A DNA stretch of 64,000 nt, taken from positions 806,001 through 870,000 of the forward strand of contig NZ_CP187970.1 in NCBI RefSeq assembly GCF_049942825.1. Reading direction: 5' to 3'. Both the position numbers and the translations under genes were made by a program. Below the pieces are notes generated by a model. It did no database searches. It was not told where the DNA came from and worked only from the letters and a program-made list of their open reading frames with translations. Within the stretch, counting starts at the first letter, position 1. Every line of letters begins with the position of its first letter. This DNA is from Paenibacillus_G sp049942825 (lineage in GTDB: Bacteria; Bacillota; Bacilli; Paenibacillales; NBRC-103111). Below, piece after piece: positions 59,058-64,000 of this stretch.

Positions 59058-60260
59058 ATGAAAGAACCGCAGCAGGCATACATGACGACCGGCCAAATCG
59101 CACGGCGCACCGGGCTGACGCTCCGGACCTTAAGGTATTATGACGCGATCGGTCTGCTTAAGCCGACACAGCACGACAGCACGGCCGCACGCCTGTACAG
59201 CAGGGAGGATATCATCCGGCTGCAGCGCATCCAGACGCTCAAATACATCGGGCTGTCCCTCTCCGATATATCGCAGATTCTCTCGCAGGATACCCTGCCC
59301 GAGCAGGACCTGAAGGCGTCCCTGCGGATGCAGAAGGAGCTCATGCGGCAGAAAATGGCCCATATGCGGTATGTCACGAAGGCGATCGATGAAGCGCTCG
59401 GCATGCTGGACGGCGGCGGGCAGGAGGTCGGCTGGGACGAGCTGACGGCGATGATCCATACCGTCCATACGGAGAAGGACTGGGGCGAGCAGTACCGCAG
59501 CGCCGCCAGGCTGCAGGCGCGGATGGCCCTGTATGACGGCTACAGCGCCAACCGGACCGGCTGGCACCGCTGGTTCTTCGACCGGCTCCCGCAGCGGCCC
59601 GGGCTGAGGGTGCTCGAGCTCGGCTGCGGGGACGGCGCTTTGTGGGAGCGCAGCAGAGAGCGGATTCCGGAAGACTGGAGCCTCACGCTGACCGACCTCT
59701 CCCCCGGCATGCTGGAGGAGGCCAGGAGCCGGCTTGGAGGAGCAGCGGGACGGTTCCGGTTCCTGGCCGCGGATGCGGAAGAGATTCCTTTTCATGACGG
59801 GGAGTTCGACGTCGTGATTGCGAATCACATGCTGTACCATGTGATGGACATCCCGCGGGCGGCGGCCGAGATGCACCGGGTGCTGAAGCCGGGCGGCCGG
59901 CTCTATGCCTCCACGATGAGCCTGCGGCATCTGCAGGAGGTGGAGACGCTCGCGAAGGCGTTCGATCCGCAGATCGAGGTGCTCGATCCGGTGCTGGAGC
60001 GCTTCCACCTGGAGAACGGGGAGGCCATGCTGGCGGGGCCGTTCCGCACGGTGAAATGCTTCCGCTACGAAGATCATCTGCTGGTGGACAAGGCTGAACC
60101 GCTCATCGCCTACATTACCTCAACGCCGATGAACGCCAAGGAGCGGCTCGTCGGTGAGGCGCTGGAACGGTTCCGCGGGGAGCTGAAGGACCGGCTGGAA
60201 AGGGAAGGCAGCCTGTTCATCACGAAGGACACGGGCTTTTTTCTGGCCGTCAAATCATAA
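59058..60260 (+). CDS. MerR-family regulator fused to a SAM-dependent methyltransferase
   Basis: 400 residues. 1-120: MerR HTH and dimerisation helix (YMTTGQIARRTGLTLRTLRY, YDAIGLLKP, YIGLSLSDISQIL). From about 150: class I methyltransferase with motif I RVLELGCGDGALW, DLSPGM, DAEEIPFHDGEFDVVIANHM and HRVLKPGGRLYAS. No effector-binding cysteines. This MerR-methyltransferase arrangement is known in Bacilli, function obscure; SAM or the substrate may be the effector. Its own promoter has the MerR architecture, so it is probably autoregulated. Confidence 0.9.
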   Translation: MKEPQQAYMTTGQIARRTGLTLRTLRYYDAIGLLKPTQHDSTAARLYSREDIIRLQRIQTLKYIGLSLSDISQILSQDTLPEQDLKASLRMQKELMRQKMAHMRYVTKAIDEALGMLDGGGQEVGWDELTAMIHTVHTEKDWGEQYRSAARLQARMALYDGYSANRTGWHRWFFDRLPQRPGLRVLELGCGDGALWERSRERIPEDWSLTLTDLSPGMLEEARSRLGGAAGRFRFLAADAEEIPFHDGEFDVVIANHMLYHVMDIPRAAAEMHRVLKPGGRLYASTMSLRHLQEVETLAKAFDPQIEVLDPVLERFHLENGEAMLAGPFRTVKCFRYEDHLLVDKAEPLIAYITSTPMNAKERLVGEALERFRGELKDRLEREGSLFITKDTGFFLAVKS

Positions 60261-60297
60261 CCAGCCGTTAAATCCTAGATAGAGAAGAGGAATGCGA

Positions 60298-61248
60298 ATG
60301 AATCCGCGAATTCGGATCGAGAAGGAAGAAGTCCTGTCGGACAACTGGTATGTGCTCAAAAAAATGACATTCCGCTACCAGCGCAGTGACGGGACGTGGG
60401 AGACACAGGTGAGGGAAGCCTATGACCGGGGCAACGGTGCCGCGATTCTCTTGTATGATCCGGACCGACGGACGGTGGTCCTGACCCGCCAGTTCCGGAT
60501 GCCGACGTATCTGAACGGCAACGCGAGCGGGATGCTCATCGAAGCCTGCGCAGGTCTGCTCGACGGACAGAATCCGGACGACTGCATCCGCCGGGAGGCG
60601 GAGGAAGAGACCGGGTACCGGGTCAGGGACCTACGGAAGCTGGGGGAAGCGTATATGTCGCCGGGCTCCGTAACGGAGATTCTGCACCTGTACGCGGCCA
60701 AGTACGATCCGCAGATGCGGACCGGCGGGGGCGGGGGCCTCGAAGAAGAGCAGGAGCACATCGAGGTGCTCGAGCTTCCGTTCGACCGAGCCCTGGCGAT
60801 GGTGGAATCCGGCGAGATCCGCGACGCCAAGACGATTATGCTCCTGCAGTACGCACAGCTTCAGGGGCTGCTGGCCCCGCCTGTAAGGAAGCCGCTGCAG
60901 ATTCTGGTGGCCGGGCCGTACCGCTCGGGCACGGGCGACGACCCGCGGCGCATCGAAGCGAACCTGCAGGCGATGAACGAAGCGGCCCTGCGGGTCTATG
61001 AGCTCGGCCACCTGCCGATGCTGGGCGAATGGCTGGCGCTGCCGCTGCTGGAGACGGCAGGCTCCCGGAGCATGGGCGACGAAGTATGGGACCGCATGTT
61101 CCATCCGTCGGCCATCCGGCTCATCTCCTGCTGCGATGCGGTGCTGCGGATCGGCGGCCCGTCCGCGGGAGCCGACGAAATGGTGAGGGCCGGCGAGGCG
61201 GCGGGCAAGCGGATCTACCGCAGTCTCGGGGAGCTGCCGGCAGTATGA
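60298..61248 (+). CDS. Nudix hydrolase (NudK-like) fused to DUF4406 domain
   Basis: 316 residues. 1-195: Nudix fold close to GDP-mannose pyrophosphatase NudK (VLSDNWYVLKKMTFRYQRSD, RQFRMPTYLNG, box GLLDGQNPDDCIRREAEEET). The REAEEETG part is intact but the first conserved Glu of the Nudix box is Asn. 203-316: DUF4406, a nucleoside-deoxyribosyltransferase-like fold (LQILVAGPYRSGTGDDPRRI, then VLRIGGPSAGADEMV). The fusion suggests nucleotide-sugar or nucleotide salvage. ATG at 60298 has GAAGAGG 7 bases upstream. Confidence 0.88.
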   Translation: MNPRIRIEKEEVLSDNWYVLKKMTFRYQRSDGTWETQVREAYDRGNGAAILLYDPDRRTVVLTRQFRMPTYLNGNASGMLIEACAGLLDGQNPDDCIRREAEEETGYRVRDLRKLGEAYMSPGSVTEILHLYAAKYDPQMRTGGGGGLEEEQEHIEVLELPFDRALAMVESGEIRDAKTIMLLQYAQLQGLLAPPVRKPLQILVAGPYRSGTGDDPRRIEANLQAMNEAALRVYELGHLPMLGEWLALPLLETAGSRSMGDEVWDRMFHPSAIRLISCCDAVLRIGGPSAGADEMVRAGEAAGKRIYRSLGELPAV

Positions 61249-61265
61249 TGGGGCGATGTGAGGAA

Positions 61266-61293
61266 GGAGGGTGGCATGTCCACCCTCTTTTTT
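61266..61293 (+). terminator. Terminator of the Nudix gene
   Basis: GAGGGTGG-CATGT-CCACCCTC followed by TTTTTT, 18 bases after the stop. Confidence 0.93.
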
Positions 61294-61537
61294 GAGAAAG
61301 ATAAGAATGTATAGCTCACAAGATCCGATTCCGTAATCCTAAAATTCAGCGCTTCTCGCCGCCATGCCGGACCGCACTCACCGGGACAGGAGCCGGGAAG
61401 GCGGTCCGGCATGCAAGAGTAAGACTCCCCGCAAGCCTTGGGACGCGAAAGGATCGTCCGGGAGCCGGACGATTGTGGGAGTACCCTGTTCTATGGGGAT
61501 GCGGCGCGCCGATTCACGGTCCGTGTCCGTTCTGCAC

Positions 61538-61669
61538 TCAAAACAATTCTTCGTCTTCGCTGGGCTCGGGTTCGGTTGAGGAGACTCCTTCGATCAGCAC
61601 ATACAGGAAGAATACCACTGTCAAGGCAATAAGAAAGTTGACATTCCAGTACACCGAGTTCAAAGGCAT
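61538..61669 (-). CDS. Small single-pass membrane protein, 43 residues
   Basis: MPLNSVYWNVNFLIALTVVF begins the chain. One helix covers about 9-28 (WNVNFLIALTVVFFLYVLIE) with a short acidic C-terminus (STEPEPSEDEELF). AGGAGG lies 9-10 bases before the ATG. Too short for usual gene calling. The acidic tail points to an inside or outside regulatory contact; function unknown. Confidence 0.6.
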   Translation of the reverse strand: MPLNSVYWNVNFLIALTVVFFLYVLIEGVSSTEPEPSEDEELF

Positions 61670-61913
61670 CGTTCATCATCCTCCTGATCCTGGATTCGGC
61701 GTTCGTTATATCCTTTTATTACCCCCAAATTCAGGAAATGCGACGCGTCTGTCCGGGTATTTTTTCTGCGGGGATGAGAGGAAGGATGCCGGTTCCCTTC
61801 GGACGGGACGTACCCGGGCGGAGCATGAAGAAGACCTAAGAGCTGCCGGGGTCCTGCTGAAGATTTGCCGCTCCCGATGGGGGAGCTCAAGACCCGGCTG
61901 CCAGCCTTGGAAG

Positions 61914-61956
61914 CAAAAGAAAACCCGCTGTCAGGACAGAAGCCTGAGGCGGGTTG
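61914..61956 (-). terminator. Terminator of the 39-residue membrane-protein gene
   Basis: On the minus strand AACCCGC pairs with GCGGGTT, with an internal CAGGCTTCTGTCCTG stem, then TTCTTTTG. Confidence 0.75.
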
Positions 61957-62005
61957 ATTCGAGGTTGCAGCGGAAAAAGTGGCGATTCCCTGTCTCGTGC
62001 GGGGT

Positions 62006-62125
62006 CTAGTACAAATCGTCGAAATCTTCCCGGGTCTCGTCCCGGTCGGGAGGGACACGGCGGACGAAGTAGATGGCGGACACGATGCCGAGTCCGATCA
62101 TGATCGCGATCGGCCATACGCTCAT
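62006..62125 (-). CDS. Small single-pass membrane protein, 39 residues
   Basis: MSVWPIAIMIGLGIVSAIYF is almost entirely transmembrane, followed by a basic (VRRVPPDR) and then acidic end (DETREDFDDLY). GGGAGG is 11 bases upstream and its own terminator lies 50 bases downstream. Like its neighbour it has the hydrophobic-then-acidic plan of small stress or spore membrane proteins; not recognised. Confidence 0.6.
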   Translation of the reverse strand: MSVWPIAIMIGLGIVSAIYFVRRVPPDRDETREDFDDLY

Positions 62126-62347
62126 CGGGTGGTCATCCTCCCTTCCGTCATGCCCTTCAGAGGCAGCTTAACGGTCATAAGGCGGAGTCGGAGAGAGCAG
62201 TGTGAAGTCAAGATGACCGTGGCTTCCTTTCGCTTAGAAGATGTGAGTACTTAGGTAAGCTCAAGTATATCACCTGCATCTATCACGGAGGCTAAAGATT
62301 GCCTAAAATTTAAGATGGTTCGCCTGCTGCCTAACCGCGGAGACGCC

Positions 62348-62385
62348 TTGACATCACCAACTGTATTCGATATGATTACAGTAAT
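62348..62385 (+). promoter_or_regulatory. Strong sigma-A promoter with operator at the start site
   Basis: TTGACA, 17 nt, TATGAT. The palindrome ATTACAGTAAT (62375-62385) overlaps the -10 and start point. A related dyad TGTAAT-N7-ATTACA lies at 62511-62529. A leader of about 190 bases separates this from the next gene. Confidence 0.7.
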
Positions 62386-62571
62386 AAGCAGGAAGCGGCT
62401 TGCAGAATGTGGAACGGCGGCTGTCCGCCCATGCATGCGGTACGCTGGCAGGGTCCCGAAGGCTGTGGAGCGAATCGGTCCAGGCTGCTTGATCGTTCTT
62501 TTGTTCTAAATGTAATTATTTTTATTACAGTTATTAGCGGTCCAATCTATCCAGTCAGGTGGTGCAGGAGC

Positions 62572-62946
62572 ATGAAATTCGAAGAAGGACAATGGGTGCA
62601 GGGACGCACCGCAGAGGGGGAGCTGATCCAGGGCTGGGTGGAGTCATCCGATTCCCTGGAGCGGATCGTGAAGGTCCGTGTCGTGAATTCGGATCATATG
62701 GACATACTGGGAAAGCGAGTTGCCGTCCGTGAGGCTTGGCTGAAGGCTCTGCCGTCCAATCCGTTCGCCGGAACAGAGGGAGTGCGTGATCTGATCGATC
62801 TTGCCCTGTCCACCCGGGACCGCGATTGGTTCATGGAGCTGACGGAGCTGTCCGGCGCCAGCCGGCGGCCGGCGGAGCGGGAGGCATCGTCATCCGAAGC
62901 CCCCTGCCGGCGCACGACGCCCCTCACCTCGACGAACGGGGCCTGA
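62572..62946 (+). CDS. IDEAL-type small protein
   Basis: 124 residues. The N-terminal half is a small beta-domain (FEEGQWVQGRTAEGELIQGW, then VVNSDHMDILGKRVAVREAW). Residues about 71-90 (VRDLIDLALSTRDRDWFMEL) resemble the IDEAL helical motif of Firmicute regulators of degradation or competence. The tail is Ser/Pro/Arg-rich and disordered. AGGTGG lies 8 bases before the ATG. Function unknown. Confidence 0.65.
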   Translation: MKFEEGQWVQGRTAEGELIQGWVESSDSLERIVKVRVVNSDHMDILGKRVAVREAWLKALPSNPFAGTEGVRDLIDLALSTRDRDWFMELTELSGASRRPAEREASSSEAPCRRTTPLTSTNGA

Positions 62947-62998
62947 TTCCGGTATTCAGGCTCAATACAAATCTCAATTTATGGAGTGATTTCAAAAG

Positions 62999-64000
62999 AT
63001 GAAACCAAGCTATCAACCTTTGTTCGAAACCTTTACGCTGGGTCAAGGCCTTCAGCTCAAAAACCGCGTCGTGATGGCGCCGATGACCAACTTCGCTTCG
63101 CATGAGGACGGTTCCGTCTCCGAGCAGGAGCTGCAGTATTATGCACGCCGTTCGGCCGGAGCCGGCATGGTCATTACGGCCTGCACCTATGTCACGGAGA
63201 ACGGCAAAGGCTTCCCGGGCGAGTTCGCCGCTCACACGGATGAGATGATCCCAAGCCTGCGTTCCCTGGCGGATACGATTAAAGGGAAGGGCGCCAAAGC
63301 GGTGCTGCAGATCTTCCATGTCGGCCGCAACCTGTCCCCGGGCTTTGTTCCGGACGGCGACGTGGTCAGTGCAAGCGCCGTTCCGACCGAAGAAAATCCG
63401 GCCCTCACCCCGCGTGCGCTGACGGATGAGGAGGTTGTGTCCATCATCCGCGACTTCGGCGAGACGACCCGCCGCGCGATCGAAGCGGGCTATGACGGCG
63501 TGGAGATTCACGGCGCCAACGGCTACCTCATTCACCAGTTCTTCTCTCCTCACTCGAACCGGCGCGAGGACCGCTGGGGCGGCGACGTCCAGGGCCGCCT
63601 GGCGTTCCCGCTGGCGGTCCTGCGCGAGGTGAAGCGGGTCGCGGCGGAGCACGCCAAGCAGCCGTTCATCGTCGGCTACCGCTTCTCGCCGGAAGAGGCC
63701 GAGACGCCGGGCATCACGATGGAGGACACCTTTGTCCTGATCGATGCATTGACAGGCGAAGGGCTAGACTACCTGCACGTGTCGCTGATGGATTACCGCT
63801 CGGAGCCCCGCCGCGGCGCCGACGCCTCCAAGACGCGCCTCGAGTGGCTGCAGGAGCGCATCGGCGGCAAGGTGCCGCTGATCGGCGTAGGCTCCATCCA
63901 CCGTCCGGAGGAAGCCGTCGAAGTACTCGAGAAGGGCGTGCCGCTCGTTGCGGTAGGGCGTGAACTCATCATGGAGCCGGACTGGGTCGAGAAGATCGAG
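62999..64000 (+). CDS. Old-yellow-enzyme-family NADH:flavin oxidoreductase, 3' end outside window
   Basis: 334 residues visible. FLETFTLGQGL-type start, FMN site RVVMAPMTNFASHEDGSVSE, signature GVEIHGANGYLIHQFFSPHS with the His/Asn substrate pair, and IGVGSIHRPEEAVEVLEKGV with the phosphate site. It is of the YqjM/NamA-adjacent class and distinct from the ene-reductase at 29.5 kb (which has APMTRSRA). GGAGTGAT is 8 bases upstream of the ATG. The frame is open to the window edge. Confidence 0.92.
   Translation, partial: MKPSYQPLFETFTLGQGLQLKNRVVMAPMTNFASHEDGSVSEQELQYYARRSAGAGMVITACTYVTENGKGFPGEFAAHTDEMIPSLRSLADTIKGKGAKAVLQIFHVGRNLSPGFVPDGDVVSASAVPTEENPALTPRALTDEEVVSIIRDFGETTRRAIEAGYDGVEIHGANGYLIHQFFSPHSNRREDRWGGDVQGRLAFPLAVLREVKRVAAEHAKQPFIVGYRFSPEEAETPGITMEDTFVLIDALTGEGLDYLHVSLMDYRSEPRRGADASKTRLEWLQERIGGKVPLIGVGSIHRPEEAVEVLEKGVPLVAVGRELIMEPDWVEKIE

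Overview
The window looks like a chromosomal piece of a high-GC, endospore-forming Paenibacillus-type Firmicute. The reasons are strong AGGAGG ribosome sites, a SigI/RsgI pair, a KinA-like PAS kinase, CotF-type spore-coat genes, AraC-type (YesN) response regulators, an IDEAL-type protein and DUF4912. Most of it is dense, GC-rich core DNA. From about 19.1 to 35.3 kb, and in patches to about 39 kb, the DNA is markedly AT-richer and carries accessory genes, insertion sequences and unusual repeats.

Layout. 1-5.2 kb (minus): an alpha-glucan/envelope-sugar operon with DUF4912, a GH57 plus GT4 fusion, and a nucleotidyltransferase plus phosphomutase that runs off the left edge. 5.7-8.8 kb: a UVR-motif protein, then sigI-rsgI behind a candidate SigI promoter. 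9.1-19.1 kb: heme-monooxygenase-like, DinB, CGNR, aldo/keto reductase, M17 aminopeptidase, Gfo/Idh/MocA, multi-PAS kinase and a YuiH-like molybdoenzyme. A stray 23S rRNA fragment lies at about 11.2 kb.

19.1-35.3 kb: degenerate copies of the 3' end of the yuiH-like gene recur four times (near 24.9, 25.2, 34.4 and 35.3 kb), each followed by a hairpin. This divides the interval into blocks, like successive insertions at one gene's 3' end. Cargo: a yraGF-adhB-yraED spore operon, two CBO0543 membrane proteins, a royal-jelly-family protein, a frameshifted IS110, a TetR-controlled redox operon (two SDRs, an ene-reductase, an MDR), a run of small unknown genes each ending in a shared palindromic repeat, and a secreted B-lectin.

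35.5-41.6 kb: XRE/MmyB regulator, quinone oxidoreductase, a MarR gene with an apparently leaderless promoter, a hydrolase, and a DUF606-Crp/Fnr-DUF606 operon. 41.7-47.2 kb: an OmpR-type two-component system divergent from a VTC/DUF4956/beta-helix lipoprotein operon, sharing a repeat-rich intergenic region. 47.4-52 kb: a TetR remnant, GNAT, GDSL hydrolase and a sugar MFS porter. 52.2-55.1 kb: a second IS110-family element with a structured 3' tail, REP-like repeats and a GC-rich 36-bp satellite. 55.1-58.9 kb (minus): anchored sugar-binding protein, YesM-like kinase and YesN-like regulator, a three-component sensor. 59-64 kb: a MerR-methyltransferase fusion with a classic 19-bp-spacer promoter, a Nudix-DUF4406 fusion, two small membrane proteins, an IDEAL-like protein and an OYE-family enzyme cut by the right edge.

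All family calls come from reading the sequence and from memory of the families. No database search was run.
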